Positions 47,924 through 59,134 of a stretch of 64,000 nt of DNA are shown one piece after another. A program made the position numbers and the translations under genes. Each line of letters opens with the position of its first letter. Positions within the stretch are counted from its first letter, which is position 1. The stretch is taken from NCBI GenBank assembly GCA_020310875.1, contig MU260055.1:1030001-1094000 (forward strand), read 5' to 3'. The notes beneath the pieces were generated by a model. The model searched no databases. It was not told where the DNA came from and worked only from the letters and a program-made list of their open reading frames with translations. The stretch comes from Ceratopteris richardii. Lineage: Eukaryota > Streptophyta > Polypodiopsida > Polypodiales > Pteridaceae.

Positions 47924-48643
47924 TCAGGTGTTATCAAACCATACTTGTTTGTCCTGATCTATAATGGCCTTGACGGAAAGTAGATTCATACATAAATATG
48001 GTACAAAAAGAACATTGGATAAGGACTTGCATTCCCCCTGATGGTTGGTAATTTGAACTTTCACTTTTCCTTCGATGGGTAAACTTTTGTTGTTGCCAAG
48101 ATAGACTTCTCTCGTGTGTTCTTTGAGTTCTTGAAAGGAGTCCTTGTCTTTGCACATATGGGAGGTAGCTCCACTATCAAAGATCCACTCATGCGGGGAG
48201 CTAGAAGTAACTAGTGCATTGACTTCTGTGGAGATGAAGAGTTCCTCACTCGAGCAGTGGGATCTATGTTGGGATCCTTTGGATGCTTGCCTAGACGTAG
48301 AAGTCTTCGATGATTGTTTCTTTTTATAGCAAAATTTTTCTAAGTGTCCTGATTTGCCACAAAAATTACAGGTGAACTTCTTCAATGAATTATGCGATCC
48401 TTGCTTAGATCCATTGCTAGCGGGATGACTTGTGTTTTTGCCCTCATTGAATGGGCCTTTAGCCTTCATGGCAGATTCTTGGGAGGAAGTCAATTTGGCT
48501 TGCGAGTCGTGGAACAATAGTCGACGAACCTCTTCCCAAGACTTGGTCACGATTATACAAAGTTGTGACAAATATCTCCTATGACTTAGGTAGCTTGTTA
48601 AGAAGCCTAATGGACATGTCTTCACTAGAGATATGCCTACCAT
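47924..48643 (-). pseudogene. Gag zinc knuckle and protease (large Copia element)
   Basis: One open frame of about 239 codons contains an intact knuckle CNFCGKSGHLEKFC (C-x2-C-x4-H-x4-C), a Ser/Lys-rich linker, and the protease with HEWIFDSGATSHMCKDKDSF (intact DSGA). SLSNVLFVPYLCMNLLSVKA, the conserved end of Copia protease, follows. These two domains look undamaged, but the frame is separated from gag by a shift near 48600. Confidence 0.92.
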
Positions 48644-49109
48644 ATAGTGCTAATTTACGCTGGTAATCCTCAAATTGGGCTATGATCTTGGTAATTGTGT
48701 CATGTGGCCGAATGATCAAAGTATGAAACTCGACCTCTAATGCATAGATTTTCGAAGGGGTTTTGTCTTCATACAAAGCGGCTAATGTATCTCAAGCATC
48801 CTTGGACGTCTTACAGGCCGTGATATGTCCTTTTGTCAATTCGTCGTAGGCAAGTAACAGCTGACCTAAAGCTCGTTTGTCCTTGACATTCCACACATGC
48901 CAATTGTCTAAGTTGCTATCCCTATTGGGTTCGGGGTCTGACCCATCTACTACCTCATGGAGGAGATTCATGTAGAGATATGCACACATGGCATCTTTCC
49001 TTAGATTGTAATTTTGTCCATTGAGGCGTTCATCCTTAGGCATAAAAATAGGGGTGAAAGAGGGTAAGACGTTAGCCATAGATAATGAGCTACCTTCACT
49101 TTTGGTCAT
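48579..49109 (-). pseudogene. Copia gag (large element, broken)
   Basis: Starts at ATG 49107-49109 (minus). UBN2-type gag: DERLNGQNYNLRKDAMCAYL, DKRALGQLLLAYDELTKGHI, then an in-frame TGA after KTSKDA where this lineage has tryptophan (TGG to TGA). The second part has EVEFHTLIIRPHDTITKIIA and MSIRLLNKLPKS. The stop blocks full-length gag. Confidence 0.9.
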
Positions 49110-49679
49110 TAAAAAGCTTTGAGGATAAAGTGTTTAGAAACACTATCAAAGGCACTTGCCAAAAATACCGCTTCAAAATAATTGCAAAGCTTGAAATGAA
49201 CAACTAGACACCACACTTAAAATTCTTGGGGTGGGGGGGGCTTAGAGTAGCCCTGCACTTGTACAACACCAAGATGAGTCGACGCGAGAGGGCTTAGATT
49301 AGCCCGTTGTACACCAATGGAGCCTTAGAGTAGACTTGAAGAGACTTTGGGGTTGGGCTTAGACTAGCCTCCAATCCACAAGAACATGCACACAAAATCC
49401 TTCTTCTTATATATTGTTGTTACAAGAGGAGGGGGCACTTAGTGCCAAAGCGTGCCAAAAATGATAGTGCAAATTCAAGGATTGATCCTGTAATAAAGCT
49501 GTGAGGAGTGCTAATCGGTGTGGCACAAGGGACAAGATTACAACAGGACCCCTTTGAAAGGAGCAAATACGTGTGAGGGTATAACTTGAAGTAGACCAAA
49601 TTGTAGTGTGAACATATCCTAGTAAACTATAGATATTGATTGATGGGTACTAAAGAGAAAGAAATGGGAAGAAGTTAAC
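49110..49679. other. Proximal leader of the large Copia element
   Basis: Non-coding sequence upstream of gag (minus sense). It holds four copies of a short palindromic word at 49239-49370 and a poly-G patch (49230-49240). It ends where the truncated LINE begins. Confidence 0.7.
49239..49370. repeat. Four spaced copies of GGCTTAGANTAGCC
   Basis: Copies at about 49239, 49290, 49322 (degenerate: AGCCTTAGAGTAGACT) and 49356. The ends GGGCT and AGCCC are complementary, so each can fold into a small hairpin with a TAGANT loop. Position in a retrotransposon leader near gag suggests, without proof, a dimerisation or packaging element. Confidence 0.6.
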
Positions 49680-52600
49680 TTTTTGTCTGCCAGATTGGAC
49701 AGGTTTTACATGCATGCTGGTAGGAGCAATAATTTGTGGAATTATAATTGTGACATTGATAGGTCCTTGGTTTTATCTGATCATGCGCCTTTGATTGTGA
49801 AGCTGTTCTTGAACAACCCCTCGTATCGTGCTGGTTGGCCTCACATGGATTCTACCTTGTTTAAAATTCCTATTGTGAAGGAGAAAATATCTGATATTCT
49901 GATTTTTCATTTTAATAAAGATAGGTCTCCCCTTGTGGCTTGGGAAGAGGCTGTTAGAGAAATTCAAATTACTGTTAAGAACTTTAAGAATAAAGCTAAA
50001 AATATTAGGTATGAGAGAAGAATGATGATATTGAAGGAGCTGGATCTTCTGGAATCCTCTAAGCTTGATGTTAATACCAAAAGGCTGAAAATCCTTGAGT
50101 TGCAGGAAAAAGTGAGGAAAGTTGATTACCTCCTTGCTAGAGGTGCCCTTGTCACGTCTTGAGAATTCTGGGCAGGTAAAGTGGATAAGCCTAATAAACA
50201 CATGTTTGATCTTATGAGAAAGAAAAAAGCTAGGGACTTCATCCCTCTGCTCAAAGACAGTAATGGTCTCTTAGCTTCTAATATGAAGGATAACTTGGAG
50301 GTTGCCCATAGGTTCTTTGCCAATGTTTTCTCTCTGCCTCCCAAGAGAGGGGCTGATGTGTGGAGTGCAAGAGCTGCCATTGCCCTTTGTAGGAAGAAAA
50401 TGGTTCCTCAGGGAATGGACTCCCTCCTTGACATGCCCTTCTCTGAGGGTGAGGTGAGAGAAACCATTAGCAAATTGAAGCCTGGTAAATCCCCTGGTCA
50501 TGATGGTCTTCCTTATGAGTTTTTTCAGGAGTTCAAGGATTTGTTGGTGCCCATAATTCTCAAGATCTGGCAAGAAGCCTCTAGAAGGGGGTCTCTTTCT
50601 CCTTTTATCAACACAGGGGTGATTAAGCTCTTACATAAAAGGGGTCCCAAAGATGACTTAAACAATTGGAGACCCATCTCCTGCCTGACTTCTCTATACA
50701 AAATTTTTGCTTCCATCCTTGCCAGAAGGCTGAGTCCTTTAATGGATAGTATAATTCTGCCAGAGCAAAAAGGCTTTATCAAAGGGAGATTTATCTTGGA
50801 TAGCATTATTACCATTTGGGAAAGTCTTGAGTATTATAAAGAGCTTAATATAGACACTTACTTCTTCAAAATTGATTTTGATAAGGCTTATGACAGGATT
50901 GAATGGGATTTCATTCTTCAGTCTCTTCATGATATTGGTTTTGGCAAAAAGTTTATAAGATATGTCAGTATCTTGTTTGGTAATGCCTTCTCTAAAGTTG
51001 CTATTAATGGAAATATGTATAACTCTTTTAAGTTATGCAGGTCTATTAGACAAGGGTGTCCCCTGGCCCCCCTCCTGTTTGCTATTTCTAGTGATGCTTT
51101 GGGTTGGCTTGTCAAGGATAGCTTCAGTCAAGGGACCATCTTTGGTCTTGATATTCCCCAAGCTCACTCTCCCCTGGGGCTTCAGATGTTTGCAGATGAC
51201 ACTAACATGATGATGATTGCTGAAGAAAAGTCTGCTAATCAATTTCTTAACTGTCTTGACCTTTTCTGTCTTGCTAGTGGCTCTGTGGTCAACCATCAAA
51301 AAACAGGTTTTTTTGCCACTGATAATAAGATTCCAGCTTGTGTTTTGGCTGCAGGTTGTGATATCATCAAGAAAGGGAGTATTTTTAGGCTTTTGGGTAT
51401 TCCCATGGGCTTTGGTATATCCAATGAGCAAAGGTGGAATTGGATGCTTGATAAATTTAGAGCTAAAATTTTTAAATGGTCTGATGTGCAGCAAAGTATT
51501 TCTCAAAGATCTTTTGTTTTAAAGCATTATATCCTCCCCTCCCTTACCTATTTTCTGTCCTGTTGGCAGCCCAGTAAAAAGCAGCTTGGTCAGGCCATCT
51601 CTCTTGCTAGGAAATTTTTGTGGGGAGGTTCTAAAATTCCCAAAGTTGCTTGGGATATTTGTTGTATGAGAAAAGCTGAGGGGGGGCTTGGGCTCATTTG
51701 TCCTTCCAGGATGGCCACCCAAATGGCTGCTAAGTGGATTTTCAGATCTATTTCCTCTAATGACTTCTGGGCTTGTTTAATTAAAAGAAATGTTAGCAAA
51801 TTCAACATTAAACATAATAAAAGTTGGGTCAATTGTTCTATTTGGGATGTTATTACTTCTCCTGTTGAATTTGTGCCCAAAGGCAGTCAGCTTATATGCT
51901 CCTTGTGGAAAGCTTGGATGGCTGTGAAAGCTAAGTATAATTTGCCTATCTACTTTGCTAACAACCTGACCTTCTTAGTTCAAGACTCCATTTGGTTTGG
52001 TTGGACTAATTCGGTTCCCTCCCCTTCTCTTCCCATTAGATGGAATAAATGCAGAAAGAAGGGATTTGGACATTGGCAGGACTTGCTAAATGCAGGTAAC
52101 ATTATTAATGACACGGTCATTTCAGGGTTTGATGGGCTCTCTGATCAATGCAGACAGGTCCTCTCAATCCAGAAGGAAATTCTGAAGAAAAAGCTGGAAA
52201 TACACTTGTGGAGGAAGGAGATCTCCCTCCAAATCGTAGCTGAGGATATTCTTAAATCCTACAAAAAGAGTGGCAAGTATCAGAGAAATAACAGGGAAAC
52301 TCAATAAGAAGTGGGATCTCCAATGGTCCCCCTTGCAGTGGAAGTACAGATTCCAATGCACCTGGGCTTTTCCCTTCTCCAACAAGCAGTCCTGCCTTAA
52401 CTGGCTCATTCTCCACAAAGGCATCTGGACAGGGGAACTTGCTAGGAAGTATAAAATTGATGCTGGAAATTGCAAGCTCTGTGGTAAAGATGAGGACCTG
52501 GATCACTTGTTCGTCCATTGTAAAAGTTCCTCCAGATTCTGGTTTGGTATGAGGTTCTTCTGTCAGAACCAAGGTCTCAATGCTCCTAATAGTAAAGATA

Positions 52601-53063
52601 TTTTGCTGGGCGAAGCTCGTGGTATGGACATTCTTTTGTGGCAGTTCATCAGAATCCACTCCTTGTGGTTTATATGGAAGACCAGGAACAGTGCCATCTT
52701 CAATAGGAAGGGGAAGGACTACTTCTTCTCCTTTTTGGTGGGCTTGAAGAAAATTCTCAATCTTTGCTTCACCGACAATTGTGCTTCTCGTTCGGAAGAT
52801 AAAAATCCCTTTGTAATTCTTAGGAATAATCGTTACAATGTTTGGAAATCTAAACTCCTAAAGATGTACTCTAAGCCTAGGATGCAGATGATCACTCTGC
52901 TTGATGATTATGTTAACCTTTTCTTGATTTGAGGCCTCCCCTAATGCTGCCTCGTTGTAATTGTATCAGACTCACTTGAGAGTTTGATACGTTGCTTGTA
53001 TTTTCTTCTAGCATCAATTTTATACTTTCTGTTCTTCAAAAAAAAAAAAAAAAAAAAAAAAAA
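49680..53063 (+). mobile_element. LINE (plant L1 type), 5'-truncated copy
   Basis: Begins within ORF2 at a position matching 55788 of the full-length copy (CTTTTTGTCTGC). It continues to a 3' UTR sharing the word TAGCATCAATTTTAT with the other copy, and a 26-base poly(A) at 53038-53063. It sits in the leader of the large Copia element in opposite orientation. No target duplication was found. 5' truncation is typical of LINE reverse transcription. Confidence 0.93.
49683..52932 (+). pseudogene. LINE ORF2 (truncated; one stop, one frameshift)
   Basis: End of the endonuclease (SARLDRFYMHAG, LSDHAPLIVKLF), then RT: KPGKSPGHDGLPYEFFQ, NNWRPISCLTSLYKIFASIL, FFKIDFDKAYDRIEWDFI, IRQGCPLAPLLFAISSDALG, GLQMFADDTNMMM and IFRLLGIPMGFGIS. 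The zf-RVT tail follows (LNWLILHKGIWTG, CKLCGKDEDLDHLFVHCK). A TGA at 50160-50162 replaces AGA of the other copy. A 2-nt deletion near 52265-52270 shifts the last 220 codons. Confidence 0.93.
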
Positions 53064-53222
53064 TCATTTATTGCGATAGTTCAAAACTGAAGTCTTCAAG
53101 GCGTCGAAGGAGAGAAGGCCCACATCAAGTTTAAAGAACACTACAATGTTTGTAGAGTTTCGGAGTCATAATTATGATTTAAAAGTCGACTGAGAAGCAG
53201 AATTTCATGTGTTCAAAAACTT
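53064..53222. other. Sequence between the two LINEs
   Basis: About 160 bp of host or Copia leader sequence separating the poly(A) of the first LINE from the target duplication of the second. Nothing recognised. Confidence 0.6.
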
Positions 53223-53238
53223 AAAATAAGCCACTTGA
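53223..53238. repeat. 16-bp target site duplication of the full-length LINE, left
   Basis: AAAATAAGCCACTTGA here and again at 59135-59150, directly after the LINE's short A tail. Length is typical for target-primed reverse transcription. Confidence 0.93.
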
Positions 53239-53489
53239 CACATGCTTGAACAACAATAGCGCGTCTTCGTGTTTGAGCATCTGACTCTAGGGTTTTGAGC
53301 TCGCGGAGTGGGCAGTGAATGCCCTCCTTGGGTTTAGGGCCTGCATGTTCTTCCCTTGGGGACTGGGGGCGCGTCTCTTTCATCTCCTCCCCCTCGACGT
53401 GAGGGGGGTTCTCCTGTTCTGCTCCTCCCCCTCGGTGCGAGGGGGGACTTTGTCCAAGCTTCGGGTCGGTGGATTCCTTGGCTCTCGAC

Positions 53490-55154
53490 ATGGCACTGTA
53501 CGAAGCTTTGCGCAACGGACTTCCTGGCGCGAGTTCTGAAGATACAGAGGCGGTGAAATCGATTTTCAATCCGGTGTTCGATGGAGGAGCTTCATCGTCC
53601 TGTCCTCCTGTGGCAAAGCAGAAGGGAGATAATGCCTCTGACGGTCTGAATGGTGAAAATGTTAGGTTAACTCCTGGCAGAGGTGTCGCTTCTCATGGGC
53701 TGATGGGAGCAAGATTTGAGGAGTACCAACAGACTAATGCTTCGATTTCTTATGCTAAAATGGTTCAGAGGCCTCAACAAGACTTCTTCTCTGTCTTTAC
53801 TAATCCGGACAAGTCAGGTAACCAACTTCCTCAAACTGTGGTTTCGGATCTCAAAGGTAAAGATAAAATTGTTGAGCCTAATTTGGAAAGAGGTTATGGC
53901 AAGGATAAGTCTCAGACGTTAGTGCTTGACCCAGAAGAGGAGGATAGGGAAGATGGTACTCTGGTTATAGAGAGTTCTGCCCTCATTAGATGGAATAATC
54001 ACCTTGAGGATAAAGTTGTTATTGCTCACTGTCATGGTCCTAGGCCAGCTCAGGATGTCCTTAAAACTTGGATGAGATCTAACTGGGAAAGTAAGGGGCT
54101 CTTTGCTAAGCATGTTCAGTATTTGCCTAATAACTTTTACCTATTCTTTTTTGAAGATGTGAATAATTCTTTGAAAGTTATTGCTGAGGGGCACTGGATA
54201 ATTAGAAACACCCCTCTGTCATTTTATAAATGGTACCCTGGCTTTAATCCAAGAACCAATAAACCTACTAAAGTGCCCATTTGGGTAGATTTCCCTGATT
54301 TCCCTGTGGAGTTTTATCCCTGGCTTGAAAAACTTGGGTCTCTAATCGGAAAAATCCTTGGGCAAAAACCTAAAAAGGAGTTCAATCCCAAATGAGAGCC
54401 TCAGATGTTGATTGAGGTTGACATCTCTAAAAAGGTTAAGACTGAAATAGTTATTAAGAATTCAGAGGGTCTTAAACTGCATGTTCAAAAGATTGTCTAT
54501 AAAAATCTGCCTAATGCCTGTTTTAATTGCTACAATCAAGGTCACTTAATTAAGGATTGCCCCCTTTTAGCTAAAAAGCAGAGCAAAATGGCTGGAGGTG
54601 GAGAAGAGTCTCCCTCTTCCTCTGTTCTTGCTAACTCGGATCAATCCAAAGATGAGCAAGGATTCAAAAAAGTTACTTTCAAACAAAAAAAAAAAAACCC
54701 TAATGTGGGTAGCAGAGTTGAAACTCTTGTGAAAGGTATTAGCAATCCCTTTCAGGTTCTCGAAGATCTTAACACTTCTGATTTTCATGGTTTGGGAATT
54801 GAGTCTGAGGGGGAGCAAATTAAACAGGACAGTAAGTCTTCAGGCTGTGATAATAATGATTGTATAAATGCTTCTGATTCTTCTCCCAGGCCTTTGTCGG
54901 ACCCCATCCCTCTGAAGGTTTCCCTTGAAGATAAAGACAGTATTTGTGAAGATATGTTTATTGAACAAATTAACAGGTTTGATGAGTTATCTTCTGATCA
55001 GGATTTTACAGGAGGTACCAGCAAGGAAGATGTTTGTATGACTAATGTTAGTTCCCCTAGCCCCAAAGGAAAAGAGAAGCATAATACTAAGAGGAAAGAT
55101 ACCATAAGGTCCTCTGTTTCTGCTGTGAAGCCAGGCAAGAACCTTAAAAAGTAA
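53490..55154 (+). pseudogene. LINE ORF1 (RNA-binding, DUF4283 plus zinc knuckle), one in-frame stop
   Basis: I take ATG 53490 (MALYEALRNGLPG) as start; upstream frame is open but lacks ATG. Order: low-complexity N-terminus; a DUF4283-type domain (about 53960-54330) with NNHLEDKVVIAHCHGPRP, HWIIRNTPLSFYKWYPGF and KVPIWVDFPDFPVEFYPW; a zinc knuckle CFNCYNQGHLIKDC (about 54518-54560); and an acidic, Ser-rich tail ending in Lys/Arg. TGA at 54393-54395 (NPK-stop-EPQ) interrupts it; CGA to TGA would explain this. The protein would coat LINE RNA; ORF2 follows after 57 bp. Confidence 0.92.
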
Positions 55155-55211
55155 GGTTGTTCTTATCTGTCCAATGTATTTTTGGTTTGTCCTTTTCAAT
55201 TTTTGTTCTCC

Positions 55212-58200
55212 ATGGATAATCTTAAACTGATTTCCCTTAATACTAAAGGTCTCTCTGATCCGATCAGAGGTAAAATGATAAATAAGTGGCTCAAAGATGT
55301 TTCTATTGTGCCCGACATTATCTGCTTACAGGAATTAAAGCTTGGTGGTCCCCCTCTTTTGTTGAACTTGAAGACTGTTGCTAATAACTTCCATTGGGTT
55401 CATACAGAACACAATGGCAAAGGAGGTGCGGCCATAGGTATTGCTAATACTTTGTTTCAATTAATCGAGGAGGTTATGATCAGTCCTACTAACCAATGGA
55501 TTGCTATTAAGTGTAGAATTCCTCTCAATGTCACTATTGTAAGTGTTTATGCTGCTAACCAAGCTTTACAGAGATCCAGATGCTGGGAAGAAATTTCTAA
55601 GATCAATGGGGACATCTGGTTGACTGGTGATTTTAATATGGTCACTAATATTGGTGACAGATCTGGTAATTGTGATAATGTGATTTCTGGTGGTGAAAAA
55701 CATTGCTGGTATAATTTGTTGAATAAGCACAACTTGGTGGATCTTTCTATTAACTCTGGTCACACCTGGAATAACAGAAATCAGAGTTGCTTTTTGTCTG
55801 CTAGACTGGACAGGTTTTATATGCATGCTGGCAGGAGTCATGATTTGTGGAATTTCTGTTGCTCTGTTGATCACTCTTTTTCTCTTTCGGACCACTCGCC
55901 CCTGATTATTAAACTGTTTTTTAATAACCCCAGTTACAGGTCTGGTTGGCCCCACTTGGATTCTTCGTTGTTTCAAATCCCTGTGGTTAAGGAGAAAATT
56001 TCTGATATTATTAAAGTGCATTTTAATAAGGACTTGTCTTCGTTTGTGGCTTGGGAGAGGACTGTTAAGGATATCCAGAATTTGATTAAGTATTATAAAC
56101 TTAAAGCCAAAGATATCAGAAACAAGAGGAGGATGATGATTATACAGGAGATTAATCTTATTGAAAACTCTAGCATTGATGTGGACTCCAAAAGATCCAA
56201 AATTCTGGATCTTCAGGCTAAGGTCAAGAAAGTGGACTACCTCCTTGCTAGAGGTGCCCTTGCCTCTTCTAGAGAATTTTGGGCAGGAAAAATGGACAAA
56301 CCTAATAAACATATGTTTGATTTGTTGAGAAAGAAAAAGTCCAGGGAATTCATCCCCCTGTTGAAAAATAAAGATGGTAATCTTGCTTCTAGCATGAAGG
56401 ATAATCTTCAGATTGCCCATAGGTTCTTTGCCAATGTATTCTCCCAGCCTCCCAAGAGAGGGGACTCTGTCTGGAGTGCAAGAGCTGCCATTGCCCTTTG
56501 TAGGAAAAAGTTGGTTCCTCAGGGATTGGACTCCCTCCTTGACATGCCCCTCTCTGAGGGTGAGGTCAGAGAATCCATTAGCAAATTGAAGCCTGGGAAA
56601 TCTCCTGGTCATGATGGTTTACCTTATGAATTCTTTCAGGTGTTCAAGGAAGATTTGGTGCCCATAATTCTAAAGATTTGGCAAGAAGCCTCTAGAAGGG
56701 GATCCCTTTCTCCTTTTATCAACACTGGTGTGATCAAATTAATTCATAAAAAAGGTCCCAAAGATGATTTGAATAATTGGAGACCCATCTCCTGTCTGAC
56801 TTCTCTGTATAAAATCTTTGCCTCCATTTTAGCTAGAAGATTGAGTCCTCTTATGGATAGCATCATCCTCCCTGAACAGAAAGGGTTCATTAAAGGCAGA
56901 TTTATACTTGACAATATTATTACTATTTGGGAAGGGCTGGAGTATTACAATGAGCTCAATATTGATACTTATTTCTTTAAAATTGATTTTGATAAAGCTT
57001 ATGATAGGATTGAGTGGGATTTCATTCTTCAATCTTTGCATGACATTGGTTTTGGTAAAAACTTCATAAAGCATGTTAGTATCCTTTTTGGTAATGCTTT
57101 TTCTAAAGTTTCTGTTAATGGCAGTCTGTCTAGTCCCTTCAAGTTGTGCAGGTTCATCAGGCAAGGTTGCCCCCTGGCCCCTCTTCTGTTTGCTATTGCC
57201 AGTGATGCTCTTGGTTGGTTGGTCAAGGACTGTATTACCAAAGGTTCCATCACAGGTTTAGTCATTCCTCAGGCTCACTCTCCTCTGGGGCTACAGATGT
57301 TTGCAGATGACACTAACATGTTAATGCAGGCTAATGAAGATTCTGCTAATCAATTTCTAAAATGCCTGAATATGTTCTGTACAGCTAGTGGTTCTGTGGT
57401 CAATCATAAAAAAACTGGTTTTTACACCACTGATAATAAAATTCCTCATTGTGTTGAGGCTGTTGGCTGTGACATTATTAAAAAAGGGACTATCTTTAGG
57501 CTGCTTGGCATTCCTATGGGTTTTGGCATCTCTAATGAGCAGAGATGGAATTGGATGATTGATAAGTTTAGAGCCAAAACTCATAAATGGGCTTATGTGG
57601 ATAATAGTCTGTCTCAGAGAACTTTTATTTTGAAACATTATATCCTCCCTTCTCTGACTTATTTTCTTTCTTGCTGGCAGCGTAGTAAAAAGCAATTGGG
57701 CCAGGCCATTTCTCTGGCTAGGAATTTTTTATGGGGGGGTTCAAAAATACCCAAAGTTGCCTGGAGTATCTGTTGTATGAAGAAGAAGGAAGGAGGCCTT
57801 AGGCTCATCTGTCCTACCAAGATGGCAACACAAATGGCAGCCAAGTGGATTGTTAGATCTATTTCCTCCAATGACTTTTGGGCTTGTTTGATAAAAAGGA
57901 ATATTTACAGGTTCAGTGTTAAGAATAATAAGAGTTGGGATAATTGTTCTCTTTGGGATGTGATCACTTCCCCTGTTGATTTTATCCCTAAGGGTAGCCA
58001 ACTTATATGTAATTTTTGGAAGGCCTGGATGGTAGTTAAATCCAACTATACTCTCCCTATTTGGTTTGCTAATAATTCTTCTTTCATTGAGCAGGATTCC
58101 ATGTGGCTGGGTTGGTCTGAAAGATCCACCTTCCAGACCCTTCCTATTAGATGGAACAAATGCAGGAAAAAAGGCTTTGCTCAGTGGAAGGACCTGATGG

Positions 58201-59045
58201 TTGAAGGTGAAGTTGTAACCAACAACTATATCCTTGATTCAGAAGGTTTGTCTGTCTTGTGTAAACAGATTCTCCTGGGCAAGAAAGAGCAGCTGCTGGA
58301 AAAGATGGAGGCCAACTTATGGAAGAAAAAGATCACTCTCCTTGACTTGGCTGAGGATATGTTTTGCTCCTACAGGAGAAGTGTCAGAAGCATTAAGGAG
58401 ATCTCTGGAAAACTGAACAAGAAATGGGATATTCAATGGACCCACCTTCAATGGAAGTATAGGTTTCAGTGTGCTTGGGCCTTCCCTATGTCCAACAAAC
58501 AATCCACTCTTAATTGGCTCATCCTCCACAAGGGTGTCTGGACTGGTTGTCATGCTAGGAAGTTTAAAATAGATGCTGGACTCTGCAAGCTCTGTGGTAA
58601 AGAAGAGGACTTGAATCATTTATTTATCAAGTGTAAATTTGCTGTCAAATACTGGGAGGGTATCTTGTCCTTCTATCAGATTCAGGGTCTCAAAATTCCC
58701 AGCTGTAAAGACATTTTGCTTGGTGAATCTTGTGGTATGGACATCCTTTTGAGGCAGATTATCAGAAACCACCTCTTTTGGTCTATTTGGAAGAATAGGA
58801 ATTATGCCATCTTTAGAAAAAATTGTAAAGATCACTTTTACTCCTGTCTCATAGGGTTGAAGAAAATCCTTAGTTTCTACCATACCTCTTGTCAGAGTTC
58901 GAATATTGTCCATATGTGCCCCTTTAAGATCATGAAGAATAATCGGTACAATGTTTGGAAAGACAAACTCCTACTTATGTATTCAAAACCCAGGTGTGAC
59001 ATGATCACTTACCTTGATGATTATGTCAGTCACTATCTCAAGTGA
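55212..59045 (+). CDS. LINE ORF2: endonuclease-reverse transcriptase, apparently intact
   Basis: Start chosen at ATG 55212 (MDNLKLISLNTKGLSD), since the endonuclease fold begins there; an upstream ATG at 55182 adds ten residues. 1277 residues. AP-endonuclease (about 1-230): ISLNTKGL, CLQELKLG, WLTGDFNMV, SARLDRFYM, LSDHSPLII, with all key E, D, N and H positions present. RT (about 430-760): KSPGHDGLPYEFF, FFKIDFDKAYDRIEW, IRQGCPLAPLLFA, and active site QMFADDTNM (FADD, a normal LINE variant). C-terminal zf-RVT: WKYRFQCAWAFPMSNKQSTL, CKLCGKEEDLNHLFIKC. Nicks target DNA and copies LINE RNA in the nucleus. No stop or frameshift. It sits inside a Copia leader, antisense to that element. Confidence 0.95.
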   Translation: MDNLKLISLNTKGLSDPIRGKMINKWLKDVSIVPDIICLQELKLGGPPLLLNLKTVANNFHWVHTEHNGKGGAAIGIANTLFQLIEEVMISPTNQWIAIKCRIPLNVTIVSVYAANQALQRSRCWEEISKINGDIWLTGDFNMVTNIGDRSGNCDNVISGGEKHCWYNLLNKHNLVDLSINSGHTWNNRNQSCFLSARLDRFYMHAGRSHDLWNFCCSVDHSFSLSDHSPLIIKLFFNNPSYRSGWPHLDSSLFQIPVVKEKISDIIKVHFNKDLSSFVAWERTVKDIQNLIKYYKLKAKDIRNKRRMMIIQEINLIENSSIDVDSKRSKILDLQAKVKKVDYLLARGALASSREFWAGKMDKPNKHMFDLLRKKKSREFIPLLKNKDGNLASSMKDNLQIAHRFFANVFSQPPKRGDSVWSARAAIALCRKKLVPQGLDSLLDMPLSEGEVRESISKLKPGKSPGHDGLPYEFFQVFKEDLVPIILKIWQEASRRGSLSPFINTGVIKLIHKKGPKDDLNNWRPISCLTSLYKIFASILARRLSPLMDSIILPEQKGFIKGRFILDNIITIWEGLEYYNELNIDTYFFKIDFDKAYDRIEWDFILQSLHDIGFGKNFIKHVSILFGNAFSKVSVNGSLSSPFKLCRFIRQGCPLAPLLFAIASDALGWLVKDCITKGSITGLVIPQAHSPLGLQMFADDTNMLMQANEDSANQFLKCLNMFCTASGSVVNHKKTGFYTTDNKIPHCVEAVGCDIIKKGTIFRLLGIPMGFGISNEQRWNWMIDKFRAKTHKWAYVDNSLSQRTFILKHYILPSLTYFLSCWQRSKKQLGQAISLARNFLWGGSKIPKVAWSICCMKKKEGGLRLICPTKMATQMAAKWIVRSISSNDFWACLIKRNIYRFSVKNNKSWDNCSLWDVITSPVDFIPKGSQLICNFWKAWMVVKSNYTLPIWFANNSSFIEQDSMWLGWSERSTFQTLPIRWNKCRKKGFAQWKDLMVEGEVVTNNYILDSEGLSVLCKQILLGKKEQLLEKMEANLWKKKITLLDLAEDMFCSYRRSVRSIKEISGKLNKKWDIQWTHLQWKYRFQCAWAFPMSNKQSTLNWLILHKGVWTGCHARKFKIDAGLCKLCGKEEDLNHLFIKCKFAVKYWEGILSFYQIQGLKIPSCKDILLGESCGMDILLRQIIRNHLFWSIWKNRNYAIFRKNCKDHFYSCLIGLKKILSFYHTSCQSSNIVHMCPFKIMKNNRYNVWKDKLLLMYSKPRCDMITYLDDYVSHYLK

Positions 59046-59134
59046 GGTCTCCCCCTCTCTTTTGAGATGGGTTCGACTAAGGTTGTAATTTTTTGATAGC
59101 ATCAATTTTATTCTTCCCGTTTTCTCAAAAAAAT

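Larger units (their letters stand above)
53239..59134 (+). mobile_element. Full-length LINE (plant L1 type)
   Basis: 5.9 kb between perfect 16-bp duplications. It has a GC-rich 5' UTR (53239-53489), ORF1 (53490-55154, one stop), ORF2 (55212-59045, open) and a 3' UTR with a short A-rich end. It lacks an RNase H domain after RT, as in plant L1 elements. The intact ORF2 shows it is the youngest dated element here. ORF1 is broken only once, so it is nearly autonomous. Confidence 0.95.

Noticed and set aside
53315..53556. Overlapping 66-74-codon frames in the LINE 5' UTR
   Set aside because: GC-rich leader with few stops in all frames; ORF1 starting at 53490 is the supported product.
55566..56612. 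348-codon open frame antisense to LINE ORF2
   Set aside because: Shadow of the conserved RT coding strand; similar antisense frames occur in the truncated copy. No start context or domain.
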